DNA of 64,000 bases from Enterobacter_D sp963521185. GTDB lineage: Bacteria; Pseudomonadota; Gammaproteobacteria; Enterobacterales; Enterobacteriaceae. Below the pieces are notes generated by a model. That model searched no databases, was not told where the DNA came from, and saw only the letters and a program-made list of their open reading frames with translations. The position numbers and the translations under genes are program-made. The stretch covers positions 1 through 64,000 of the forward strand of contig CAUQTV010000004.1 of NCBI GenBank assembly GCA_963521185.1, in the 5' to 3' direction. Shown one piece after another: positions 53,634 to 61,446 of the stretch (the first letter of the stretch is position 1; each line of letters opens with the position of its first letter).

Positions 53634-55889
53634 TTAGAAGCGGAAGGTTGCTGTTGCGACAACCTGACGTTCCGCGCCCCAGAAACAACCGTAGGTGTTA
53701 AAGCAGCTCGCGACGTATTCACGATCCAACAGGTTGTTGACGTGAACGGCCACGTTGGAGCCCGCCATACCTACACGCGCCAAATCGTAACGGACCAGCG
53801 CATCCACCACGGTGTAGCTGCCGACCTTGAAGGAGTTCGCCGGATCGCCATAGCTGGAGCCGGTCAGACGTGCACCCGTACCCAGCGTTAAGCCAGACAG
53901 CGGACCGTCGAACAGCGTGTAGTCACCCCACAGCGAGGCCATATGTTTCGGCATCTGCGCTGGCGTGTTGCCTTTGTAGTTGGTATCCGTCGTGTACTGC
54001 GCGTCGGTATAGGTGTAAGAACCCACCACGTTGAAGCTCGCCGACAGTGCCGCTTTGGCTTCAATCTCAACGCCGCGCGAACGGATCTCGCCGCCCTCAA
54101 CCGAGAAGAACGATCCCGCAGGATCGGCCGTCAGGTTGTTGCTTTTGGTCAGTTGGTAAATCGCACCGGTCAGCACAATAGGACGATCTTCCGGCACGTA
54201 TTTCACGCCCGCTTCGTACTGCTTGCCCTTGGACGGAGCAAAGATATTGCCATCCGCTCCAACGGTTGACGCCGGTTCGAAGGACTCGCTGTAGCTGAAA
54301 TACGGGGTTACGCCGTTATCGAACAGATAGTTAACGCCGCCACGCCAGGTGAACTGTTTGTCATCACGGGAGTCTTCTACCCCGGTAACGCGGTTCAGAG
54401 AATCCTGTTGCGCCCAGTCGTAACGTCCACCGAGGGTGACCAGCACTTTGTCCCACTGCGCCTGATCCTGAACGTAGAGACCGGTCTGCTTCTGCCTGTT
54501 CAGCACCTGATAAGCGCCGGAAGGGCCAGGGTGCGCGCCGAAATCGAAGTCGCTGCGGTCAAGGTTGTAGATGTCGGACGGTGTCACCGAACCGGCATAG
54601 CCAAACCAGGAGTCGATATCGTTACGCATGCGCATAAAGTCAACGCCGGTCAGCAGCGTATGGTCCACCTCACCCGTCGCGAACTTGCTTTGCAGCTGGG
54701 TATCGACCGAGAAGTTTTGCAGTTTTTCGTTGTCAATCACGTACTGGCGGGTCAGCGTGTGGCCCCAGTCAGACTGTGGCACGCTGGCGCACGGGCTGGT
54801 AGTCGGATTGCTGGAATAGATCGGATCGGAGCACATACCGTAGCCGTAAACGCTGTTCTGCGAGGTTTTGTTTTCCGCATAGCGCAGGTTCTGACGAACG
54901 GTGAAGGTATCGTTAAACGTATGATCGAAGCTGTAGCCGACCATTTTCTCGTTGCGCGAGTAGGTGTTGTTATTCGCGCCTTCATTGAAGTCAGTCGGCA
55001 GACGTTTGCCGTTCGGCAGCGGCGTGACCGTCCCTTCTTTCGGCAACCAGCCGTAATAGCCGGTGTCTGGCTCGTTCTGGAAATAGGACAGGAACGTGAA
55101 GTTCGTTTTGTCATCCGGACGCCAGCTAAAGGACGGCGCAATGGTGTAACGCTGCTCTTCTGCACCGTTCTGCTGGGCATTGGCTGAGCGCGCAAGGCCC
55201 GTCAGGCGGTAGGAATACACGCCGTCGTCATCGAGCGCATCGCTGAAGTCAAAACCGGTCTGGAACAGGCTGTCCGTACCCATTTTGAACTGAACTTCGT
55301 ACAGCGGCGTAGTGGTCGGGCGTTTGCTCACCATGTTCAGCAAACCGCCGGGGTTACTCTTTCCGTACAGAACGGAAACCGGACCGCGCATCAGTTCAGC
55401 ACGTTCCAGCATATAAGGATCGACAACCGCATCGTTATAGAAGTTGCCCTGCATCTTCAGGCCATCCAGATAGTTGTTCTGGCTTTGGCCGTCGGCGGCG
55501 AATCCGCGGATGATCAGGTAGTCATAGGTATTTGACGCGCCACGCGTGCCCACAGCGACACCCGGCGTATAGCTCAGCGCTTCTTTTACTGATTTCGGCT
55601 GATGCAGCGCCATCTCTTCGGCGGTCACCACGGAAATAGACTGCGGCACCTTCTGAATCGGCGTGTCGGTTTTGGTGCCGGTCGCAGATTGTCGCGCCGC
55701 AATGGTCGCTGCCGGACCCCATGCGCTTTCCTGCGCAGCCGGAGCGGCGGTAACGGTGATGGTATCTTCTTTTTTGCTGGTATCAGCCGCATGTGCATAA
55801 AAAGACATGCCGCCGACTGCGGTAGCTACAACCACTGCGAGCTTACGCAGCGAAGTATTCACTGGCTGAGCAGTTTGAGGACGCGCCAT
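53634..55889 (-). CDS. fhuA: TonB-dependent ferrichrome outer-membrane receptor
   Basis: Imports ferrichrome; in E. coli the homologue is also the receptor of phages T1, T5 and phi80 and of colicin M. 751-residue precursor (E. coli 747) with a signal sequence, the TonB box DTITV near the mature N-terminus, plug domain (about 60-190), and a 22-strand barrel ending in the aromatic signature ATATFRF. A Fur box lies upstream. Confidence 0.96.
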   Translation of the reverse strand: MARPQTAQPVNTSLRKLAVVVATAVGGMSFYAHAADTSKKEDTITVTAAPAAQESAWGPAATIAARQSATGTKTDTPIQKVPQSISVVTAEEMALHQPKSVKEALSYTPGVAVGTRGASNTYDYLIIRGFAADGQSQNNYLDGLKMQGNFYNDAVVDPYMLERAELMRGPVSVLYGKSNPGGLLNMVSKRPTTTPLYEVQFKMGTDSLFQTGFDFSDALDDDGVYSYRLTGLARSANAQQNGAEEQRYTIAPSFSWRPDDKTNFTFLSYFQNEPDTGYYGWLPKEGTVTPLPNGKRLPTDFNEGANNNTYSRNEKMVGYSFDHTFNDTFTVRQNLRYAENKTSQNSVYGYGMCSDPIYSSNPTTSPCASVPQSDWGHTLTRQYVIDNEKLQNFSVDTQLQSKFATGEVDHTLLTGVDFMRMRNDIDSWFGYAGSVTPSDIYNLDRSDFDFGAHPGPSGAYQVLNRQKQTGLYVQDQAQWDKVLVTLGGRYDWAQQDSLNRVTGVEDSRDDKQFTWRGGVNYLFDNGVTPYFSYSESFEPASTVGADGNIFAPSKGKQYEAGVKYVPEDRPIVLTGAIYQLTKSNNLTADPAGSFFSVEGGEIRSRGVEIEAKAALSASFNVVGSYTYTDAQYTTDTNYKGNTPAQMPKHMASLWGDYTLFDGPLSGLTLGTGARLTGSSYGDPANSFKVGSYTVVDALVRYDLARVGMAGSNVAVHVNNLLDREYVASCFNTYGCFWGAERQVVATATFRF

Positions 55890-55926
55890 TGTGTTTCTCT
55901 CTGGAATGAGTGAATGATAACGTAAA

Positions 55927-55941
55927 CGATAATTATTATTA
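55927..55941 (-). promoter_or_regulatory. Fur box upstream of fhuA
   Basis: CGATAATTATTATTA matches the 7-1-7 Fur consensus TGATAATNATTATCA at all but two defined positions. It lies 38 bases before the fhuA start, in AT-rich DNA. Iron-dependent repression is expected. Confidence 0.8.
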
Positions 55942-56074
55942 TGACCGCAGCATAATAGGCGAAACGACGAAGCGTTAGCAAGAATTATGCGACCCTACGT
56001 GATTTGAGGGTTTAAGAAGCATCCAGATGAAAAAAACCGGTTAATAACGTGATAAAAAAGATAAAAAAAGATGA

Positions 56075-56101
56075 ATAAAAAAGCCTGCTTTCGGCAGGCT
56101 T
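56075..56101 (-). terminator. Terminator of the fimbrial operon
   Basis: Stem AAGCCTGC / GCAGGCTT (56081-56088, 56094-56101) with a five-base loop. On the minus strand it is followed by TTTTTTATTC. It lies just past the adhesin stop and insulates fhuA. Confidence 0.9.
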
Positions 56102-56106
56102 TGACA

Positions 56107-57123
56107 TTAGCGGTAATAGATTTCAAAGGTCGCCACAGCGTCCACGCTTCCGCCTTTCAATGGCCCCGTCTGAATATAACGCGCCTTGAGCGGGATGGTA
56201 ATTGACTGGTTCTCTGTGGTTTGCTCGACTTGCGTATAAGGCGAATCGAAGAGATGCGCGAAGCCGCTGGAATCCAGAATCTGAATACCCACGCCCTCGG
56301 CTGCGCCGCTGCCCGATGCGATGGACAGCGTTAAACGGTCCCCGCTCACCCCCGTTGATCCTGCGGAGGTAAACTGGTAGTCCACCTTCATATTGGCGGG
56401 GCAATCCTCCAGCGCAATACGGAAGCTGTCGTCAGAGACCACTGGCGAGTAGCCATTGTCAAAATCGTCAAGGGTGATAGTTTTCAGCGGGACGACAATA
56501 TTTCGCTCAACCAGCCGGCAGCTGTTGGCCTGGACATTGACTGCCACATTGGTAAATCGTAACGTTCCCATAATGATATCGTCATACTGCCAGTTAGCGT
56601 TCAGCTTGCTGCTGTCGATTACGCCAGAGCTTACTGGCCCCGTCACCACAAACTGGATAGTCGCATTCAGCGTGATCGGATAGTCGATGCCCTTTTCCAC
56701 TGTCGCCGTTCCTTTATGCCAGGGTGACAGTAGATTCCCTGCATTTAATGCTGCGTTTGTGTTGTTTGCCCACGCCGCGCGAAAGCCAATTCCGGGCACG
56801 CCGGTCTCGTAAACCCCTTCATGTGGACTGTTCACAACCTTCTGCGCATCGCTAAGCGTAACATATCCCTGCCAGATTTCGCCCAGGCCGTCACAGTGAA
56901 GCGCAACGTAGGGCGCTATTTGCGACTCCGTGTGGATGATGGTCCCGGGTTCGGCGTCCGCGTTGACGATAAGGGTTGGAGGCGAAAAGTTAACCTCAGC
57001 ATGTGGGCCGCCACCATTGATAAGACAATTGGCAAACACCGCCGTTGAAAACAGGCAGCCCGTCAGTATAAGCAGAGCGTAAGACGCTGCGCGCCTGGAA
57101 TACATTTTTATCGTGAAGGCCAT
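56107..57123 (-). CDS. Fimbrial tip adhesin, two-domain FimH-like
   Basis: 338-residue exported protein, predicted tip adhesin of a chaperone-usher fimbria. Sec signal of about 31 residues (ending VFA), an N-terminal lectin-like region (about 32-190) without close match to a named adhesin, and a C-terminal pilin domain (about 200-338). The pilin domain has a cysteine pair and the chaperone-recognised beta-strand ending VATFEIYYR. The size, twice that of a pilin, and last-gene position support the adhesin call. AAGGA lies seven bases before the ATG. Confidence 0.85.
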   Translation of the reverse strand: MAFTIKMYSRRAASYALLILTGCLFSTAVFANCLINGGGPHAEVNFSPPTLIVNADAEPGTIIHTESQIAPYVALHCDGLGEIWQGYVTLSDAQKVVNSPHEGVYETGVPGIGFRAAWANNTNAALNAGNLLSPWHKGTATVEKGIDYPITLNATIQFVVTGPVSSGVIDSSKLNANWQYDDIIMGTLRFTNVAVNVQANSCRLVERNIVVPLKTITLDDFDNGYSPVVSDDSFRIALEDCPANMKVDYQFTSAGSTGVSGDRLTLSIASGSGAAEGVGIQILDSSGFAHLFDSPYTQVEQTTENQSITIPLKARYIQTGPLKGGSVDAVATFEIYYR

Positions 57124-57153
57124 TCTTTCATCCTTGTAGGGCTGGCGTTAAAA

Positions 57154-59634
57154 TTAGCGACAGAGTGCGGACGCTCTGTATATTGCCTGCGTGCTTCCCT
57201 GTGGGATAGTGACCGTGCCTTCGCAGCGTTGATCAGGTTCACTGCCCCACTGCACGGCAAAGGTCATCCCATCGTCAACCCCGGTGAGATACACTTCACC
57301 CGCCTCCCCGACAATAGAGGTCGTTTTATCCAGGGTCAGCAGTGCGCCAAAAGGCACCACCCGCTGGTTGTGGGTTAACGTCAGTAAGACGCGCTGCCCC
57401 ACACGGGCATCGAAGGTCACGGCGATGGCCGCGCCTTTCGTGGGCACAACCTCTTTTACCGCGTCCTGAATATCAATATCGTCACGGTTTTGCGTATTCA
57501 CGCCTATCGCGTTGCGACGATAGTGGCTCAGCATCGGCACGATGGCATTGCCAAAGTAATCGGTGTACACCCCCTGGGCATTTTGCATTTCAATGCCCGC
57601 GCCATCCTCAACATGGACAATCGCAAAGGCATCACGCACCGACTGCCCTAACGTCACCCCTTCGCCATGGGCGACGATCGCCCCCTGCGCGTTGTAATTC
57701 CACTGGTGGTAATCTTTGCCGTAGTTATACCCCACGCCAAATTCCCCCATCGAGCTGCGGTAGCGGGTCGACATGCTCGCCCCGTAGCCAACGTCTTTGT
57801 TGGTATAGCTCTGCTGAAGGTTGTAGCTTAGGTTATTGTCTTCCAGCGCCGTTCCGCCCACGCCTGACTGATGCGTTGTACTGCCATTTTTCGTGCTGTT
57901 GATGGAATACGTCGCCCAGGCGTTCGACAGCCAGCGCGACAGCGGCACGTTGACCATCAGCGCAACCTGCTGATCGTCATCGGACATAGGGGTCTTGGTC
58001 AGACTGTAGTTTACCGACCAGGTGACGCTTCCCCAGTTGGTGCTGTAACCCAGGTTAGCGCTGCGCTCATAGCCATCAAGATCCCAGTAATCTTGTTGGT
58101 AAGCATTCACATAAAGTGTGCCCCACTCGCCCAGCGTCTGCGAGACATTGAGCTGCAAGCGGCTACGGCGGTTATTGATTTGGCGGTAGCTGTAAATGCC
58201 GTCGGTCAAATCGGTATCACGCTGGTCGATGGCTTCCTGAAAGGTGTAAAAGCCGGAAGTGGAATAGCGATAGCTCGCCAGCGTTAGCGCCGTGTTGGTT
58301 GCCGGAAAGTCCTTCGCATACTGCGCGCGCCACGAGACGCCGTCTTCGTCATCACGCCCATCGTCGAACGAGGTGCGGGCCGCAGTGACATCGACAGAGA
58401 GCGAGCCAAGCTGCTGAAGATCCGCGCCCAGGCCCAGCAAACCCGCACGGTAAATAGAGGAACTCAGAATGCCGCCATAGGTCGTAATGCCATGAGGCAG
58501 ACCGTAGATGAGGGTACCCTGACCAAATCCTGGCTCTTCACCGCCCCCGCTATCGCGATACTTTCCGCCCGCGAGGCTGAATTTCATACCGCCTTCACGC
58601 TGCAATATCGGTACCGAGGAGCTGGCCTGAATAAAGCTGTGTTCTGAACCGTCCGCCTCCTCAACGGTAACTTCAAGATCGACGCCTGACGCCACCTGGC
58701 TAAGGTCGCGGATCTCAAACGGACCGGCTGAAACGTAGGTCTGGTAAAGGGTATAGCCGTTTTGCGTGATGGTGACTTTCGCATCACCGTTAGCGATGCC
58801 ACGCACCACAGGCGCAAACCCCTGAAGGCTGTTCGGCAGCATATTGGTGTCGGTTTCAAGCTTCGCGCCGGTCATCTGCACGCTGTCGAACAGCTCACCG
58901 TTGGTATAGGTCTGCCCCATTTCGAGCTGGCTTTTCAGGAATTTGATATCCCGCGATAACGTCGTGCTCAGCGATGACCAGCTGTCCGTGTCGCTCCATG
59001 TGCTGCTGTTGCGCAGTCGCCATGGGCCAATGTTCGTGCCGCTGTTCAGGTTCAGCCACTGAGAGTTCTGCTCGACATTGTCGGTACGCTGCTGTGAACC
59101 ACTGGCATAGTAGCTTACCCAAGCCGCAGGCACGCCGTCATCCCACTGGCTGGCATCAATACTCCCTTTAGCCTGACGGTCCTGATAGCGCTGAGGAATA
59201 TGCAGATACAGCGTCTGACTGTCAGTTCGGAAATCGTACCGGGCTTCAGCGAGATAATCAGCAATATCGCCCAGCACCTCACCCTCCGCATGCTCACTAA
59301 GCGCAGGAATGGCATCGACGTCAACGCCCAGCCCACGCAAATCCGTTTTGGTGAATTGCGGAAGCAGCTGTTTTTTATCCGGCGAAAGGACAAAGGTGAT
59401 GTTTTTCTTAATCAGAAACTCTTGCCCCCACATAATGGAGGTGAGGTATACACCGGGTAGCAATGCGTTATTCGCGAGGAAATTCCTCAGCGCCGGGGAG
59501 TTTTCTAACGGTGAGTCCAGTTCCAGCGCACGGAGGTTAAACTCATCTTCCGCCCGTGCAGGAGGCATAGCCGCCATCAACGCAAGGGTCAGCCCACTCA
59601 GCACAAACCTGCGAGGTACAGATATTGAAGACAT
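57154..59634 (-). CDS. Fimbrial outer-membrane usher
   Basis: 826-residue precursor of the FimD/PapC family: signal ending in ARA, N-terminal periplasmic domain, 24-strand barrel with plug (EVTVEEADGSEHSF in the usher signature region), and C-terminal domains with a terminal cysteine pair (C in DQRCEG and final ALCR). Translocates and polymerises subunits. Between the chaperone and adhesin genes; AAGGGA precedes the ATG. Confidence 0.93.
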   Translation of the reverse strand: MSSISVPRRFVLSGLTLALMAAMPPARAEDEFNLRALELDSPLENSPALRNFLANNALLPGVYLTSIMWGQEFLIKKNITFVLSPDKKQLLPQFTKTDLRGLGVDVDAIPALSEHAEGEVLGDIADYLAEARYDFRTDSQTLYLHIPQRYQDRQAKGSIDASQWDDGVPAAWVSYYASGSQQRTDNVEQNSQWLNLNSGTNIGPWRLRNSSTWSDTDSWSSLSTTLSRDIKFLKSQLEMGQTYTNGELFDSVQMTGAKLETDTNMLPNSLQGFAPVVRGIANGDAKVTITQNGYTLYQTYVSAGPFEIRDLSQVASGVDLEVTVEEADGSEHSFIQASSSVPILQREGGMKFSLAGGKYRDSGGGEEPGFGQGTLIYGLPHGITTYGGILSSSIYRAGLLGLGADLQQLGSLSVDVTAARTSFDDGRDDEDGVSWRAQYAKDFPATNTALTLASYRYSTSGFYTFQEAIDQRDTDLTDGIYSYRQINNRRSRLQLNVSQTLGEWGTLYVNAYQQDYWDLDGYERSANLGYSTNWGSVTWSVNYSLTKTPMSDDDQQVALMVNVPLSRWLSNAWATYSINSTKNGSTTHQSGVGGTALEDNNLSYNLQQSYTNKDVGYGASMSTRYRSSMGEFGVGYNYGKDYHQWNYNAQGAIVAHGEGVTLGQSVRDAFAIVHVEDGAGIEMQNAQGVYTDYFGNAIVPMLSHYRRNAIGVNTQNRDDIDIQDAVKEVVPTKGAAIAVTFDARVGQRVLLTLTHNQRVVPFGALLTLDKTTSIVGEAGEVYLTGVDDGMTFAVQWGSEPDQRCEGTVTIPQGSTQAIYRASALCR

Positions 59635-59677
59635 AATGTCCCTTCTGTCGTCAAATCGTATAAATCAACAAACAGGG

Positions 59678-60379
59678 CTATAGCGCCTGTTTCTTCGTCA
59701 CCGTTTCTGCACCAAAATCATTTAACGCAGACCAGGTGATTTCGCCTGATGCTCCCGCTGGGGCAGGGAATGACTGCTCGCTAAAAGGGGCAACCATCAT
59801 AGTTAACGCACTGGGGATCTCTTTTTGTTCAGTCGGCTCAAGGCTTTTGCCACCGATGGCAAGCGTGTTGAACGTCACATAGAAGGGCGTTGGATTTTTA
59901 GCGACAATCGTATTTCCCTGACGACGAAACGTCAGTTTTTCCCATGCGGCCAGGGCGAGTGCGTTATCGAGTGCTGCCGGGCGATAGAACAGCTTGATCC
60001 TCGATTTCAGCGCAAGCTGAAGGGTGTTTTTCTCTCTTAATTCCTGCGGGATCGCGGAAACCGATTTTACATTGACTAAAAAAAGCGTCTCGCGATCCTG
60101 CACTAAGGCTTTCTCGTCACCCGCGTAAATAATGTGCAGCAGGGTTTGACGGTTCTCTTCTAGTTTATAAATGGGCGGGGTAATAATGAACGGCGCTTTG
60201 GTGTCATCCGGATAACTGACCCAGCTTTGGATCAAATAGCGGTTTTGTTCATCTTTGTTTTTAAGGGAGATCTGCACTTCATTTTTATCAGAAGGATAAA
60301 CGACGCGCGTGCCTCCCAGCACAATGCCAGCGTTGGCAGTTGTGGCGAGCATTAATAAAATAAAGCCGAGAAGTTTCAT
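59678..60379 (-). CDS. Periplasmic fimbrial chaperone, PapD family
   Basis: The ATG at 60379 with GGTGA upstream gives 233 residues, starting with a Sec signal (ending ANA). PapD-like two Ig-fold layout: GTRVVYP and the alternating-hydrophobic G1 strand region TLQLALKSRIKLFYRP, then VAKNPTPFYVTF of domain 2. Donor-strand complementation of the pilin and adhesin is the expected role. Confidence 0.93.
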   Translation of the reverse strand: MKLLGFILLMLATTANAGIVLGGTRVVYPSDKNEVQISLKNKDEQNRYLIQSWVSYPDDTKAPFIITPPIYKLEENRQTLLHIIYAGDEKALVQDRETLFLVNVKSVSAIPQELREKNTLQLALKSRIKLFYRPAALDNALALAAWEKLTFRRQGNTIVAKNPTPFYVTFNTLAIGGKSLEPTEQKEIPSALTMMVAPFSEQSFPAPAGASGEITWSALNDFGAETVTKKQAL

Positions 60380-60398
60380 GTTGTCACCATCCGTGGTG

Positions 60399-60420
60399 TG
60401 GCAGCCCGCGAAGGCTGCCA
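60399..60420 (-). other. Intercistronic hairpin between major pilin and chaperone genes
   Basis: Perfect 8-bp stem TGGCAGCC / GGCTGCCA (60399-60406, 60413-60420) with a six-base loop, starting eight bases after the pilin stop. No T-run follows. A structure here commonly stabilises the pilin mRNA or attenuates downstream genes in fimbrial operons (inference). Confidence 0.65.
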
Positions 60421-60428
60421 ACGATTAT

Positions 60429-60992
60429 TTAGCGATACAGAATTTCGAAGCTGGCATTGGCAGAGTATTGACCGGTCGTCGGTATATCGGCACCAACCTG
60501 AATCACATTCGCGGTATAGCGCATCACGGTAGCGCCAGTCCCCGCATGATCAACATCTGATGCGGCTTCAGGATCGGTATTGAAGACCACATCACCGCTG
60601 CCGCCATTTTTATTACTCAGCGTGATACCGACATTTGTCGCCATACCCGCACCCGTGAGGTCATTTTTCAAACGCTTATCGGTGCCGCTATCGGTAGTGG
60701 TACCGCTAAATCTCAGGTTCAGTTTCGGGATCAGGGTGTCGCAGCCGGTCAGGGCGATGGTGAAATCTTTGGACGTACCGATGCTACCGTCACCCGTGTA
60801 ATCGCCTGGATAGGTGTCTTCAAAGGTCACGGTATTGCTACTTGCACCCGAGCCATCCACGTCAATCTGGCAGGTGTCCGCCACGATTTTTCCCTTAAAG
60901 TTAACTGTACCGGTGTCAACTGAAAAAGCAGGCGCGGTAGTCAGTGCCGCGATGGCACCCGCAAACAATGTTGATAATACGGTCTTATTCAT
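60429..60992 (-). CDS. Major fimbrial subunit, FimA family
   Basis: 187-residue pilin precursor: Sec signal (about 22 residues, ending TAPAFS or nearby), the FimA fold with the cysteine pair (TCQIDV and TGCDT), and the C-terminal beta-strand ending ASFEILYR that fits the chaperone groove. AAGGAA precedes the ATG. First gene of the operon behind a long AT-rich upstream region. Confidence 0.93.
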   Translation of the reverse strand: MNKTVLSTLFAGAIAALTTAPAFSVDTGTVNFKGKIVADTCQIDVDGSGASSNTVTFEDTYPGDYTGDGSIGTSKDFTIALTGCDTLIPKLNLRFSGTTTDSGTDKRLKNDLTGAGMATNVGITLSNKNGGSGDVVFNTDPEAASDVDHAGTGATVMRYTANVIQVGADIPTTGQYSANASFEILYR

Positions 60993-61446
60993 TACGCATT
61001 CCTTATGTAAAGAGAGCTATTCCTTTCCATCTTCAGTGTGCAGAAAAACAGAGCTACTGTGGCCCGTTAAAAAATGGGTAATAGCACTGATGGATTGAGT
61101 GGTGCCACACTGCAACAAATGGAATCTGTTGAGAGATTATTAAAACAAGTGAGGAGGGGACTGTCTATGCGTGACATTGATCACAATGACAATATCAAGT
61201 CTAATGAATTGATTTAATTAATATAAATAGAATTGTAGTTTTTCTTATTCTAAAGTTAAGAATAACTCACACACTCTGTTACATAAGCACATTCTTATTA
61301 ATCCATCAGTCAGAATGATAATATAAAGTTTAAAAATCATTCATGAGATAAATAAGAGAACCTGAAGGGAATAATCACAATAGATGCCGCATCCCGTTCA
61401 GACAGAATCTCCTGCCTGGGCGAGATGCGGCGTTGACGCTGATGAC
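60993..61446. other. AT-rich control region between mrcB and the fimbrial operon
   Basis: 454 bases without a supported gene. The stretch 61190-61370 is visibly far richer in A and T than the neighbouring genes, a composition typical of H-NS-silenced fimbrial promoters. A CRP-like site is at 61170-61185. A long-loop repeat GCCGCATC/GATGCGGC (61386-61393, 61424-61431) lies just past the mrcB stop. No inverted repeats flanking an invertible promoter and no recombinase gene were seen. Confidence 0.7.
61170..61185 (-). promoter_or_regulatory. Candidate CRP site for the fimbrial operon
   Basis: CGTGACATTGATCACA; on the minus strand TGTGA-N6-TCACG, one mismatch from the TGTGA-N6-TCACA core. A possible -10 (TTTAAT or AATAAT, about 61136-61144) follows at a distance compatible with activation. 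Confidence 0.6.

Noticed and set aside
54408..55187. Open frame opposite fhuA
   Set aside because: Shadow of the receptor gene; no start signal or family resemblance.
61386..61431. GCCGCATC/GATGCGGC repeat as an mrcB terminator
   Set aside because: The 30-base loop and lack of a U-run make it a poor intrinsic terminator; noted only in the intergenic description.
60993..61446. Possible invertible promoter (phase switch) upstream of the fimbrial operon
   Set aside because: No pair of inverted repeats bounding a promoter and no fim-type recombinase gene nearby.
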